Assembly (NCBI GenBank): GCA_028275925.1
Contig: JAPWTS010000002.1
Coordinates: forward strand, 36,870-100,869
From: Thermofilales archaeon
GTDB lineage: Archaea; Thermoproteota; Thermoprotei; Thermofilales; Thermofilaceae
Length of the DNA: 64,000 nucleotides
Direction of reading: 5' to 3'
Under the pieces are notes generated by a model. The model was not told where the DNA came from and did not search any database. It saw only the letters and a list, made by a program, of their open reading frames with translations. This document shows, piece after piece, positions 35,014 to 43,468 of this stretch (positions are counted from its first letter, which is position 1; each line of letters begins with the position of its first letter). The position numbers and the translations under genes were made by a program.

Positions 35014-35774
35014 TCTTCCGGCGTGAAGTACACCGCCAGCTCGCCGCTCTGCCAGTCCCTCAGCAGGACGCGGGCGGCCTCCTCCACGTTGGGCTCGCCG
35101 CCCTTCTTCAGCAGGTTCCTCCGCCTCGCCAGCTCCTCGAGCGCGCGCAGGGGGTCGCTCTCATCCACTCCGTAGTACTTCTTCAGGAAGTCGGGCTCCT
35201 TGCGCCTCAGCACCTCGATGAGCTTAAGCGCGGCCGGCACGGGGTCCTCGAGGCTCTCGGGCCGGAGCGCCCCCCTCACCGCCAGCTCCTCCTCCTCACC
35301 CCTCGGGACAACACCGGGAGTGTCGATCACCTTGAGCCAGGTAGCCGCCCTCGCGAGCGTCGCGTGCTTCGTCCAGCCCGGCACCGGGCTCGTCGAGACG
35401 CTGTGCCTCCCCTTCAGCACGTTCAGGATCGTCGACTTGCCCACGTTCGGCAGACCCACGACCGCGACCACGACCGGCTTCTTATCGGTTACGCGCTTTA
35501 TGATGCGCCACAAGAAGCGCGTGCCGAGCCTCTCCCTCGCGCCAACGTAGATCGTGGGGTACTCTCGGCTCAGCACGCGCTTCCACTCCTCCAGCACCTC
35601 GCGGGGCACGAGGTCGGCCTTGTTTATCACGATCACCAGCTTCTTCCCCTCCTCCGCCGCCATCCTCTCGAGCTCGCGCGACCTGGTGGCCATCGGGTCC
35701 CGCGCGTCAACCACCTCGAGCACCACGTCCGCCTCTCTCACGACCTTTCTCACGATGGCCCACGCGTCCTTCAT
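34899..35774 (-). CDS. Circularly permuted GTPase of the YlqF/Nog2 (HSR1-MMR1) type
   Basis: Ribosome-assembly-type GTPase, 291 residues. The G motifs are in permuted order: NKAD (51-54) first, then GLPNVGKST (107-115), then DTPG (151-154). The C-terminal 35 residues are basic and then Ser/Gly/Pro-rich, and this tail is encoded opposite the AGOG 3' end. ATG 35774, with an AT-rich gaaaggaaatatagc run just upstream (35792-35806). Confidence 0.9.
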   Translation of the reverse strand: MKDAWAIVRKVVREADVVLEVVDARDPMATRSRELERMAAEEGKKLVIVINKADLVPREVLEEWKRVLSREYPTIYVGARERLGTRFLWRIIKRVTDKKPVVVAVVGLPNVGKSTILNVLKGRHSVSTSPVPGWTKHATLARAATWLKVIDTPGVVPRGEEEELAVRGALRPESLEDPVPAALKLIEVLRRKEPDFLKKYYGVDESDPLRALEELARRRNLLKKGGEPNVEEAARVLLRDWQSGELAVYFTPEDYGLRPRRKRTKEAARGGSGGNSSAASSAAREGPPPSS

Positions 35775-35826
35775 CCAGCTCTAGCTGAGAAGAAAGGAAA
35801 TATAGCTTTAAGGCTGCGCAGCAGCC

Positions 35827-36222
35827 GTGATCGCCAGGCTCGCGGTGGGCGGAAGGGCGGCTCGCGTGTACTTGACGTGGTGGCGGGCCCCGAAAACTTA
35901 CGCCGCGCTCGTCAGCAGGCTCCCCGCGGCCACGCGGGCTCGCATCGCGGGAGGCCTCCTCTCGCTGGAGCTCAACCTCTCGGTCACCCACGAGGGGCAC
36001 AGGTCCACCATCTGCCCCGGCGAAGTGGCGTACTGGCCCCCAGCGTCCAGCGTTATCGTGGTCTTGAGCCCCGAGTGCGTGAGAGTGCCGAGCCCCGCCA
36101 GCCCGCTGGGCCTCGTCGTAAGCGGCTTGGAGGCGCTCAGGCTCCTACCCGACGGCGTCTACGAAGCCACGCTAGACCTTGCCGACCGGGAAGACGTAAA
36201 GGGGCCTCTCGCTCACACCTAG
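35827..36222 (+). CDS. Cyclophilin-like fold protein (TM1367 type)
   Basis: 131 residues resembling the small cyclophilin-like family typified by TM1367: a central GEVAYWPPASSVIVV segment followed by PASPLGLVVSGLEAL. No prolyl-isomerase residues can be assigned. GTG 35827 follows AT-rich tatagctttaag (35800-35811). The 3' end overlaps the SagB-like gene by 51 bp, convergently. Confidence 0.75.
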   Translation: MIARLAVGGRAARVYLTWWRAPKTYAALVSRLPAATRARIAGGLLSLELNLSVTHEGHRSTICPGEVAYWPPASSVIVVLSPECVRVPSPASPLGLVVSGLEALRLLPDGVYEATLDLADREDVKGPLAHT

Positions 36223-37278
36223 CACGCTGGCAACCTCGTCGTCGTAGAAGGCGCCGACGGCCACCGTTCCTAAGCCGAGCGATGTGGCGGCGAGGTAAAG
36301 CCCTTGTCCCACCATACCGGCCTCCACCTCGGCGATCTCGGAGCTCTCCCTAGCGCAGAGCACGACGTTGAGCGCCGCCCTCGCCACCCACTCCTGGCCC
36401 AGGCACGCGTACGCGAGCCTTCTCGCGTAGTCGCCCGCGCTGATCCGCTCGAGGGAGTTCGATAGCGGCAGGTACTCGTAGACCCCCGGCTTAAGGCCCT
36501 CAACATTCCTAGCGACCACGTAGCACGAGACCCTGTAGGAGCCGCGGAGGGGAGGGTACGACCTCAGCCTCCCGCCTAGGGTCCAAGCGAGCAGGCCGGC
36601 CACCTCCGCCAACTCCACCGGTTCCCCGCTGTAATCCCTAACCGACCTCCTCGCGACGATCGCCTCCTCCAACGTCATTTTGGGCTTCGGAGGTCTCGGC
36701 AGCTCTCCCTCCGGGATCTCGCGCGCCAGGCCCCGCGCTCCGCGCCGCCCCACCTCAACCCTCACCTCAGCGCGCACCCCCAAGCCCGGCGGCGTCTCCC
36801 CCACCTCAGCCGCTAACCCGAGCGCGCCCGCCTCGAGGAGCGCGCCCTGCGACGCGTGCCCGACCTCCTCCCTCACGTACATGTAGCCGCGCTCGCCGTA
36901 AACGCTTGTCGTGCGCTCCGGCACCTCGGCGAGCACGACGGCGAAGGCACCGCTCCCCTCCCAGGTTCCGGTAGACACGAGCTCGAGGCGGTGGCTGAAG
37001 GGGGCGGGGGACACGTAGCGGTAGAAACCCGGCTCGAGACCCTCGACATCGCGCACGATCGCGTACGCTTGCAGCGGGTAGGTGGCTCCAGCTGAGGGGG
37101 CCGCGCGCAGGCACCTGCCCCACGCCCGCGCCGTGCACCCTTGCGCCGCAAACAGAACCCTAGCCAGCTGATCGAGGCTTACGGGGCCTCCCGCTACAGC
37201 GTACGCGTAAGCGGGATCGAGAGCAACCTCGTCGAAACCCGCTTTAAGGGCGGGTTTGAAGGGGGCTAGCTCGACCAC
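36172..37278 (-). CDS. SagB/nitroreductase-family protein with two tandem domains
   Basis: 368 residues, two flavin-type nitroreductase folds in tandem. The first half (LARVLFAAQGCT, PSAGATYPLQAY) and second half (ARRSVRDYSGEP, AEVAGLLAWTLGG) repeat the same elements; the second carries the SVR-Y FMN-binding signature best. SagB/ThcOx relatives oxidise azoline rings in peptide natural products, but no cyclodehydratase is nearby. GTG 37278 is placed 19-31 bp from the shared TATA; an upstream GTG 37296 is inside that box and unlikely. Confidence 0.8.
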   Translation of the reverse strand: MVELAPFKPALKAGFDEVALDPAYAYAVAGGPVSLDQLARVLFAAQGCTARAWGRCLRAAPSAGATYPLQAYAIVRDVEGLEPGFYRYVSPAPFSHRLELVSTGTWEGSGAFAVVLAEVPERTTSVYGERGYMYVREEVGHASQGALLEAGALGLAAEVGETPPGLGVRAEVRVEVGRRGARGLAREIPEGELPRPPKPKMTLEEAIVARRSVRDYSGEPVELAEVAGLLAWTLGGRLRSYPPLRGSYRVSCYVVARNVEGLKPGVYEYLPLSNSLERISAGDYARRLAYACLGQEWVARAALNVVLCARESSEIAEVEAGMVGQGLYLAATSLGLGTVAVGAFYDDEVASVLGVSERPLYVFPVGKV

Positions 37279-37296
37279 AGCAAAGAAGCGCGGCAC

Positions 37297-37309
37297 AGAT
37301 ATATTTTCT
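37297..37309. promoter_or_regulatory. Shared TATA-like element between SagB-like and rdgB genes
   Basis: The AT-only core atatatttt lies within the 47-bp gap, 19-31 bp from the GTG of the SagB-like gene and 17-29 bp from GTG 37326 of rdgB. There is no other AT-rich stretch for either gene. Confidence 0.5.
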
Positions 37310-37325
37310 GTTCGCCCGGTCCCCC

Positions 37326-37907
37326 GTGGGCGCCGAGAAGCCGGTAATCTACGTGGTCTCGGAGAACCCGGGGAAGCTGCGCGAGATACGGTTCGTGCTC
37401 GGGAAGTTTGGCTTCGAGGTCGAGCCCCTGAGGGCGAGGAAGCTTGAGATACAGTCGGACGACCTGGAGGAAGTGGCTAGGGTGGCCGCGGAGAGCCTCC
37501 TCGGCCGCGCCCCCGAGCCGTTCGTGGTCGAGGACTCGGGGCTCTTCATCGCGAGCTTGAGGGGGTTCCCCGGGCCCTACTCCTCGTACGTGTACCGGAC
37601 CATAGGCTGCGAGGGGGTCCTGAAGCTCATGAGGGGCGTCGAGGATAGGCGGGCGAAGTTCGTATGCGCGGCCGCTCTCGGCTTCAACGGTAGTGTGAGC
37701 GTCTTCAGAGGGGAGGTGGAGGGCGCGATCAGCGAGGAGCCGAGGGGGCGAGGGGGCTTCGGCTTCGACCCGATCTTCGTACCGCTCGGGCACGCCAAAA
37801 CGTTCGCAGAGATGACACTCGAGGAAAAGTGCGCCGTTTCCCACCGCTCCAAAGCCCTCGAGACGCTTGCCGTGTACCTCCTCGAGCGTCTGAACCTTCA
37901 TCGTTAA
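37326..37907 (+). CDS. rdgB: XTP/dITP pyrophosphatase (RdgB/HAM1)
   Basis: House-cleaning enzyme that removes deaminated purine nucleotides. The SENPGKLREI start, DDLEEVA, VVEDSGLFI with the catalytic Asp, GGFGFDPIF and SHRSKAL motifs are all in place. Length 193. GTG 37326 at leaderless distance from the shared TATA. Confidence 0.95.
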   Translation: MGAEKPVIYVVSENPGKLREIRFVLGKFGFEVEPLRARKLEIQSDDLEEVARVAAESLLGRAPEPFVVEDSGLFIASLRGFPGPYSSYVYRTIGCEGVLKLMRGVEDRRAKFVCAAALGFNGSVSVFRGEVEGAISEEPRGRGGFGFDPIFVPLGHAKTFAEMTLEEKCAVSHRSKALETLAVYLLERLNLHR

Positions 37908-37936
37908 AGGAATCCAAAGCGCTAACTCCTACGCAA

Positions 37937-37954
37937 TCGAATTATGCAATTCGA
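37937..37954. repeat. 18-bp inverted repeat in AT-rich sequence
   Basis: Arms tcgaatt and aattcga flank a 4-bp spacer (atgc). It lies 45-65 bp upstream of the TATA box of the candidate RNA at 38030 and 30 bp after rdgB. It could be a dimeric regulator site or an rdgB 3' hairpin. Confidence 0.5.
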
Positions 37955-37999
37955 GTCCACTCAATACGCTAATTTATCTTCGGTAATTTGAATTGGCAT

Positions 38000-38010
38000 A
38001 AAGTATAAAT
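38000..38010 (+). promoter_or_regulatory. TATA-like promoter of the folded RNA
   Basis: aaagtataaat in an AT-rich stretch from about 37960, placed 23-33 bp before the first base of the predicted closed RNA structure at 38033. Confidence 0.55.
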
Positions 38011-38029
38011 AGTGAAGGCCCCGGGCAGA

Positions 38030-38130
38030 GCAGGGGGGCGGAACTACCGGCGGGCGTGGGGCTGTGCCACCCGCACGGAGGGTTTTAGCGCGCCCCACAT
38101 TAACCCGCCGGTAGCGCCACTCCTCCCCCA
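38030..38130 (+). ncRNA. Candidate folded noncoding RNA, about 100 nt
   Basis: The transcript would fold on itself end to end. GGGGG (38033-38037) can pair with CCCCC (38125-38129), GGCG with CGCC across a GAA bulge, then an 11-bp perfect helix pairs 38044-38054 with 38103-38113. Inside, GTGGGGC pairs with GCCCCAC and a GTGC/GCAC hairpin lies at the top. No protein frame of note. It has its own promoter and ends before the DHH gene. It is not an SRP, RNase P, tRNA, C/D or clear H/ACA RNA by the motifs I know. A 5' leader of the DHH gene is the alternative. Confidence 0.5.
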
Positions 38131-38171
38131 CGGCGCGCTAAACCCTTAGCCCCCTCTTCCGCCACCTGCGC

Positions 38172-39131
38172 GTGATCGCGGTCCCCGCGAGGAGGTTGCT
38201 GAGCGTGGCAAAAGCCTACCTGTCGAGGCGCCCTCTTGCCCTGTGCGACGTGAGCGACCTCGACGGCATAGTGTGTGCCGCCCTCTTCAAGATGGCGTAC
38301 CGCGAGGGGGTGGTTGTTCTCGCCGCACCCCCCGACGTGAGGAGGAGCCCTCTGCTGCGCCGCGTCCGGTGGTTCTTCGTTGCAGACCTGCCGTGCCCCG
38401 GCAAAGCTTTGGTTAGGACCGACCACCACGCCTCCAATAGCCCGTGCGCTGAGCGGGAGTTCTACGAGCCTTCAGCGCCCGCCGCGGCGGTGCTGGCTGC
38501 GAGAGCGCTGGGGCTCGAGGGGGACGAGCGGGCGCGCAAGCTCGTCAAGCTGGCCGTGGAGACGGACACGGCCAAGATAGAGTCGCGGGAGGCGCTGGTG
38601 CTGAACGACGCCGTTAAGGGTTCGGGCTACGGCGGCAAGCTCCGCCTGGTAAACCTCCTCGCCTCGAAGCCCTTGGAGGAGGTGCTCAACGACCCCTTCG
38701 TACTGGAAGCTGCTAGGCGGTACGAGGAAGTCAGGCGGGCTACGGAGGAGCTCGCTGCCAGGCTGCCGGCGGAGGAGGTGTTCGTGGCGGTCTTCAAGAA
38801 GCGGCTGAAGCTCTCGTTCAGGTACCTCTGCATCCTGATGGAGCGCAAGGGGTCGAAGATGACGGCGGTGCTGGCCCCCCAGGGGCTCTTAGGCCTCAGG
38901 GTGTACCTCGGCTCCTCGTCGCCTGAATACGACGTGTCGAAGATCGCGGAAAAGCTGGGAGGCGGCGGGCACCCCTACGCAGCTGGCGCCTCCCTCGCGT
39001 GCTTAAACCGAAGAAAATGCGCAGAAAGGGTTCTAGCAGAGATCGCCGAGCACCTGGGAAAGGAGCGGCTCAAAGTCCTTATCGTTGACGAGAAGGGGGT
39101 TGAAGAGGAGTGGTGGCCGAGGGGGTTCTAG
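38172..39131 (+). CDS. DHH-family phosphoesterase
   Basis: 319 residues with DHH motifs: CDVSDLDG near 25-32, TDHHAS near 83-88, and the C-terminal DHHA1 glycine motif GGGGHPYAAGA. Relatives include NrnA-type oligonucleotide or cyclic-dinucleotide phosphodiesterases and archaeal RecJ-like proteins; no closer assignment is safe. GTG 38172, with a weak AT-rich cgctaaaccc 25-35 bp before it. Its end overlaps the M28 peptidase gene by 4 bp, convergently. Confidence 0.85.
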   Translation: MIAVPARRLLSVAKAYLSRRPLALCDVSDLDGIVCAALFKMAYREGVVVLAAPPDVRRSPLLRRVRWFFVADLPCPGKALVRTDHHASNSPCAEREFYEPSAPAAAVLAARALGLEGDERARKLVKLAVETDTAKIESREALVLNDAVKGSGYGGKLRLVNLLASKPLEEVLNDPFVLEAARRYEEVRRATEELAARLPAEEVFVAVFKKRLKLSFRYLCILMERKGSKMTAVLAPQGLLGLRVYLGSSSPEYDVSKIAEKLGGGGHPYAAGASLACLNRRKCAERVLAEIAEHLGKERLKVLIVDEKGVEEEWWPRGF

Positions 39132-40798
39132 CCGCGCCGCGCCTCGTCCCCAGCGAGCTCGCTCAAGAGCTCCAGCGTCTCACCGTACGCGCGCTCAAGC
39201 CACAAGGCGAGAGAGGCTTTCGCCCGCTTCAAGTACTCGCGGGCGCCCTCAGGTCCAGCGCGGGAGAGGAACGGCGTCAGGTAGCCTAGCGCCGCGGCTG
39301 GCAGCTCGCGGACTCTCCCCACTGTCCACCTCCTTTTCAGCCTCGCCAGTTCCGCGAGCTCTGCGCGCCCTTCGATGAAGCTCTCGACCGCTTCGAGGTC
39401 CTCGACCACAAGGAACTGCGGGAAAGCCTTGCACGAGGGGATGCCGGGCTCGAGGGGGTCTCCCTCGCACACCGCCGCCAGCGCTCTCCGCCTCAGCACG
39501 CGCGCAGCGCCCTCCTCAACGCGCAGCCTCTCAAGCAGGTTCACGAGCTCGGCGGGGGGCGGTAGGTACCTGGCTGCGCGCGATAGCAACGTCCTTAGCT
39601 CCTCCCTCCACGCCTCATAGCGGAGGAAACTCCTACCCTTTTCAGTTAGCTCCCGGGCCAGCCGAGCCACCGCTTCGCCCGCCTGCGCGGCGGCTTCCCA
39701 ATCGATCGCGTCGGGGACGTCGCCGTCCGTGTGGTAGAGGTCCACGTAGCGCCAGAGGGAGTGTATCGTGAGCGCCGGCACGCCGGCGCTGCTGAAGGAG
39801 AAGCTGTCGAAGTAGGGCGAATCGAGCTCGTAATCGAACGAACCCCCGAGAACCGCCCTCGCGGCTTCGCGGAGCTCGGGGCCGCTCGCGCTCACGGTGA
39901 GGGGTCGGCGCGCTGGCACGTCTACGTTGAGCACGGCGACCAACCCCTCCAGCTCGCCGCTGGATTCGAGCTTCTCAACGAACTTCCTCGACCCCCACGC
40001 CCAGTACCACGCCGAGTACCCCGGCGCGCCGAACTCCTCGGCGCCGAACGCCACGTAAGCCAACCCCCGAAGCTCTCCGAGCAGCTTGGGGAGCAGCTGC
40101 AGCAGCGCCGCTCCGACCGCGTCGTCAGCCGCGCCCGCCAGCCACTTATCGTAGTGCGCCGTGAGGAGCACCTTCGCCTCCCCCCCGCCGTACGCGATGA
40201 CGTTGGCCGAGGTCGCGCTCTCCGTGTACCTCGCCTCAACCTCGATCTGGGCGTAGTGCCTCCCGCGCGCTAGTCGGAGGCCGTCCTCGCCGCTTACCGC
40301 CAGAGCCGGGATGGGCGGGGGCAAACCCGGGCCGTCGGAGTAGCTCGCGAAGATCCCGACCACAACCCTCCTGACACGCTCGGGCGCGAAGTCGTAGAAC
40401 ACGACCGCGCTCGCGCCTGCAGCCGCGAGGCGCGCGTACTGGGCGGCGACGAAGTCGGGATCTTCGCGCGTCATGCCGACCAGCGCGACCTTGCCCTCGA
40501 TGCCCTCCAGGGAGAGAGCCCGCCCGGCCCCCACGTGCGCGATCTCGCCCTCGACGTAGCCCGCCGGCGAAGGGGGCATAGCGACCGCCCTCAGCGCCCT
40601 ACCGTCGACCTCGAGCGCAGCGCTCTCCTCCCGCCAGCTGGCGCAACTGAACTTCTGGACCTCGACCGCCAAGCCCGCCCGCTCGAACCCCTCCGCCAGG
40701 AGCGCGGCCAGCTCCGCTTCGGCTTCTGTGCCGGGAGGCGCCTCGCCGAGCTCCACGAGGCGGCTCGTCAGCCGCTTGAGCTCTGCGGCGTCGAGCAC
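39128..40798 (-). CDS. M28-family metallopeptidase with PA domain
   Basis: 556 residues. Zinc ligands and catalytic residues of family M28 are visible: His-Asp in TAHYDKW, Asp in GAADDAVG, Glu-Glu in GAEEFG, Asp in LNVDVP and His in YHTDGD. A protease-associated insert lies at about 80-195. A helical C-terminal extension of about 170 residues follows the peptidase domain. No signal peptide, so it is probably cytosolic. Substrate unknown. Confidence 0.87.
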   Translation of the reverse strand: MLDAAELKRLTSRLVELGEAPPGTEAEAELAALLAEGFERAGLAVEVQKFSCASWREESAALEVDGRALRAVAMPPSPAGYVEGEIAHVGAGRALSLEGIEGKVALVGMTREDPDFVAAQYARLAAAGASAVVFYDFAPERVRRVVVGIFASYSDGPGLPPPIPALAVSGEDGLRLARGRHYAQIEVEARYTESATSANVIAYGGGEAKVLLTAHYDKWLAGAADDAVGAALLQLLPKLLGELRGLAYVAFGAEEFGAPGYSAWYWAWGSRKFVEKLESSGELEGLVAVLNVDVPARRPLTVSASGPELREAARAVLGGSFDYELDSPYFDSFSFSSAGVPALTIHSLWRYVDLYHTDGDVPDAIDWEAAAQAGEAVARLARELTEKGRSFLRYEAWREELRTLLSRAARYLPPPAELVNLLERLRVEEGAARVLRRRALAAVCEGDPLEPGIPSCKAFPQFLVVEDLEAVESFIEGRAELAELARLKRRWTVGRVRELPAAALGYLTPFLSRAGPEGAREYLKRAKASLALWLERAYGETLELLSELAGDEARRG

Positions 40799-40860
40799 GC
40801 GACCACCAGCGGCCGCTGCCGACCGAAAGCGAGATAACTCTTGCGCGGAGCCCCTTGCCC

Positions 40861-41043
40861 GTGAGCCGGGCTAAGAGCCCGCTGGTGAAGGCCTTAGAGC
40901 TGGTCGACGAAGCGATAGACGTCCTCCGCGAGTACGCGAGGGAGAGGCCGGAGAAAGCCGAAGCGCTCGAGGACATACTCTACGCTCTGGAGGAGGCGAG
41001 CGAGGAGCTGGATCGGCTCGCGTCCGCGGAAGAGCGGGGCTGA
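40861..41043 (+). CDS. Small helical coiled-coil protein
   Basis: 60 residues, highly charged and helical (ALELVDEAIDVLREYARERPEKAEALEDILYALEEASEEL). GTG 40861 is preferred to TTG 40855 by spacing from an AT-rich gagataact (40829-40837). It points away from the M28 gene. No family recognised. Confidence 0.55.
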   Translation: MSRAKSPLVKALELVDEAIDVLREYARERPEKAEALEDILYALEEASEELDRLASAEERG

Positions 41044-41052
41044 AGCGCGCTA

Positions 41053-41112
41053 GGGGTCAGCTACCCCAGAACACGTCACGCGCTCGGTAGGCATGACTCT
41101 CATCATCCGGTA
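41053..41112 (-). ncRNA. Box C/D sRNA
   Basis: On the minus strand: box C ATGATGA (41100-41106), a 12-nt guide, D' CCGA (41084-41087), 4 nt, C' GTGACGT (41073-41079), a 12-nt guide, box D CTGA (41057-41060). GG before box C can pair with CC after box D. Both guides have the canonical archaeal length. A TATA-like sequence on the minus strand at 41128-41137 predicts a start near 41108. It should assemble with L7Ae, Nop5 and fibrillarin to methylate rRNA or tRNA; targets are not assigned. Confidence 0.75.
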
Positions 41113-41191
41113 GCCGCGCGCCGGCTAGCTTAAAAAGCTCGCGCAACCGCGCGCAAACTATAAGCTAGCGGTGCGGAACGCTAAGTGCGGA

Positions 41192-41599
41192 ATGCCCGCT
41201 AGCTGGCGCCGGAGGGGGTTCGAAGCGGAGAGGAGGTTAGTCAGGCTCCTTGAGGAGAGCCGCGGGGCTTACGTCTTCAGGATCCCCGTAAGCGGCGGCA
41301 GGTCAAGCCCCGAGGCGAAGACCGCGCTCCCCGATGTGTTCATGGTGGACAACGTGGCGGGCGAGGTGGCGGCTTTCGAGGTGAAAGCGACGAGCAAGAG
41401 CAAGGTTAGGGTGGAGGCCGAGCAGCTGGTCAAGCTCCTGAAGTTCCTCGACGCCTTCAAGAAGTACGAGAAGCGCACCGCCGTCGTTGCGGTCTGGTTC
41501 GCGCGGGAGGGGAAGTGGGTCTTCAAGCGGGTCAAGGACGGTTTCCAGCTTGCGGACATGGTCGTCACCTGCCAGGACGAGTCCGACTGGCGACCTTAG
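41192..41599 (+). CDS. hjc: Holliday junction resolvase Hjc
   Basis: 135-residue archaeal resolvase that cuts four-way DNA junctions. The nuclease core is visible: Glu13 in RRGFEAERRL, the RIPVSGGRSS basic loop, Asp48 (LPDV), Glu63-x-Lys65 (FEVKAT) and the dimer segment VEAEQLVKLLKFL. ATG 41192 follows TATA aactataagct (41156-41166) and is preferred to GTG 41171. It sits directly before the TIP49 gene, and both fit a recombination context. Confidence 0.92.
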   Translation: MPASWRRRGFEAERRLVRLLEESRGAYVFRIPVSGGRSSPEAKTALPDVFMVDNVAGEVAAFEVKATSKSKVRVEAEQLVKLLKFLDAFKKYEKRTAVVAVWFAREGKWVFKRVKDGFQLADMVVTCQDESDWRP

Positions 41600-41658
41600 C
41601 TTTCTAGCTCGCGCTCGGTTTTTAAGCCGGTCGGCTTTAAGTCCGGAAAACGGTTCCC

Positions 41659-43002
41659 ATGTCGGTCTCCGTATCCGCGAGGCGTTTCGAGAGGGTGGGG
41701 GCGCACAGCCACATCAAAGGCTTGGGCGTCCGCAACGGCGTAGCGCTGCCGGTCGCCGACGGCTTCGTGGGCCAAGCGGAGGCTAGGCGGGCCGCCTGGG
41801 TCGTGGTTCAGATGATCAAGCAGGGGAAGATGGCCGGCCGCGCCGTCCTGATCGCGGGCCCGCCGGGCACCGGTAAGACCGCGCTCGCGGTCGCGATAGC
41901 GAGGGAGCTCGGCGAGGACACGCCGTTCGTCGCCATATCGGGCAGCGAGATCTACTCCGCTGAGGTGAAGAAGACCGAGGTGCTGACGAGGGCTCTGAGG
42001 AGCGCTATAGGCGTGAGGGTGAGGGAGTACCGCAGGGTGTACGAGGGCATGGTGAAGAAGCTGGAAGTCAGGTTCGATAGGCACCCCTACAACCCGTGGT
42101 ACCAGATCCCCGTCGAGGGGGTCGTGACGCTGAAGACGGCGAGCGAGGAGCGCACGTTCACCGTCGACGGCGCGATAATCTCCGAGATGCTGGCGAAAGG
42201 GGTCAGCGAGGGGGACGTGGTCTGGATCGACGAAGAGACGGGTAGGGTTTACAAGGTCGGTAGGGCCCAAGCGGCCGAGCGGAAGTACGACCTCGCTTCC
42301 GCGAAGCTCGTCGAGCTGCCGAAAGGCCCCATACTCAAGGAGAAGGAGTTCGTGCACACGGTGACGCTCCACGACCTGGACCTCATGCACTCGCGCAGCG
42401 GCAGCATCTTCTCGCTGCTCTTCGGCGGCGGGGAGGAGCGGGAGATACCGCCCGACGTGAGGAGGGGGGTCGATGAAACGGTGAAGAAGTGGGTGGACGA
42501 GGGCAGGGCGGAGCTGCTGCCAGGCGTGCTCTTCATCGACGACGTCCACATGCTGGACATCGAGGCTTTCAGCTTCCTCTCGCGCGCGATGGAGAGCGAC
42601 CTCGCGCCCATCATCGTGCTCGCGAGCAATAGGGGCTTCGCGAAGATACGGGGGACCGACTACGAAGCTCCGCACGGCATGCCGCTCGACCTCTTGGACA
42701 GGCTGCTGATAATCGAGACGCGACCCTACACTAGGGACGAGATCAGGGAGATCCTGAAGATACGCGCGGCAGAGGAGAAGGTCGACCTCGAGGAGGAGGC
42801 GCTCGAGCTGCTCACCGAGATAGGAGCTGAGAAGAGCTTGAGGTACGCGGTCCAGCTCCTCACTCCCGCCAAAATCCTCGCGAGCGAGCGGGGCTCGGAG
42901 AGGGTGGGCCGGAAGGACGTGGAGGAAGCGGCGAAGCTCTTCGTCAGCGTGAAGGATTCTGCTGCTCACCTGAAGCAGTACGAGGAGATTTTCTTAAAAT
43001 GA
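41659..43002 (+). CDS. TIP49/RuvB-like AAA+ ATPase
   Basis: 447 residues, the archaeal counterpart of eukaryotic RuvBL1/2. GVRNGVA and the GFVGQAEARRAA region precede Walker A GPPGTGKT (67-74); a long OB-fold insert spans about 125-230; Walker B LFIDDVH is near 291; and the sensor segment LASNRG follows. Likely a hexamer involved in chromatin or RNP remodelling. ATG 41659 after two AT-rich boxes at 41618-41640. Confidence 0.93.
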   Translation: MSVSVSARRFERVGAHSHIKGLGVRNGVALPVADGFVGQAEARRAAWVVVQMIKQGKMAGRAVLIAGPPGTGKTALAVAIARELGEDTPFVAISGSEIYSAEVKKTEVLTRALRSAIGVRVREYRRVYEGMVKKLEVRFDRHPYNPWYQIPVEGVVTLKTASEERTFTVDGAIISEMLAKGVSEGDVVWIDEETGRVYKVGRAQAAERKYDLASAKLVELPKGPILKEKEFVHTVTLHDLDLMHSRSGSIFSLLFGGGEEREIPPDVRRGVDETVKKWVDEGRAELLPGVLFIDDVHMLDIEAFSFLSRAMESDLAPIIVLASNRGFAKIRGTDYEAPHGMPLDLLDRLLIIETRPYTRDEIREILKIRAAEEKVDLEEEALELLTEIGAEKSLRYAVQLLTPAKILASERGSERVGRKDVEEAAKLFVSVKDSAAHLKQYEEIFLK

Positions 43003-43417
43003 GCGCCGTCTCGACGATTGTGGCCAGCAGCACTGCTTGAGCGATGTCCAGCTTGAGCATGCTCCCCCCGCTGGCCTCGACCCTGTAGAAGAGGGGGAGC
43101 AGCTCGATCTCCACGCCCCCGACCACCGCCTCCGCCGCCAGAGCGGTGTAGTGCGAGACCGCCAAGGCCAGCGCGCTGGTCACCATGAGCCAGCGGACCA
43201 GTCTCCTCTCCTTAGACGCGAAAGAGGACGCCAGGATCCACGCGAAGAACATGACGACGGCCACCCGCCAGTACGCGTACCAGGGGTACAGCCTGGGGAA
43301 AGGGTAGTAGCTGAGGAAGTTCTCGATCGGGGCCGCCGCGGCGAGCGCCGCTATAAGCAGCGTGATGGCCAGGGCCGCGAGCGCGGCTCCCAGCTCTCTC
43401 CTAAGCTCGGCGCGCAC
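42944..43417 (-). CDS. Small polytopic membrane protein
   Basis: 157 residues with four hydrophobic segments (about 12-30, 48-66, 77-92, 124-141) and a short basic tail. Unknown family. Its last 19 codons lie opposite the 3' end of the TIP49 gene. Confidence 0.6.
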   Translation of the reverse strand: MRAELRRELGAALAALAITLLIAALAAAAPIENFLSYYPFPRLYPWYAYWRVAVVMFFAWILASSFASKERRLVRWLMVTSALALAVSHYTALAAEAVVGGVEIELLPLFYRVEASGGSMLKLDIAQAVLLATIVETALILRKSPRTASGEQQNPSR

Positions 43418-43468
43418 GCTGGCTCGTCGACCCCTCCCTCTTAGCGCTTTCGGCGCGCGCTGAGGGGC

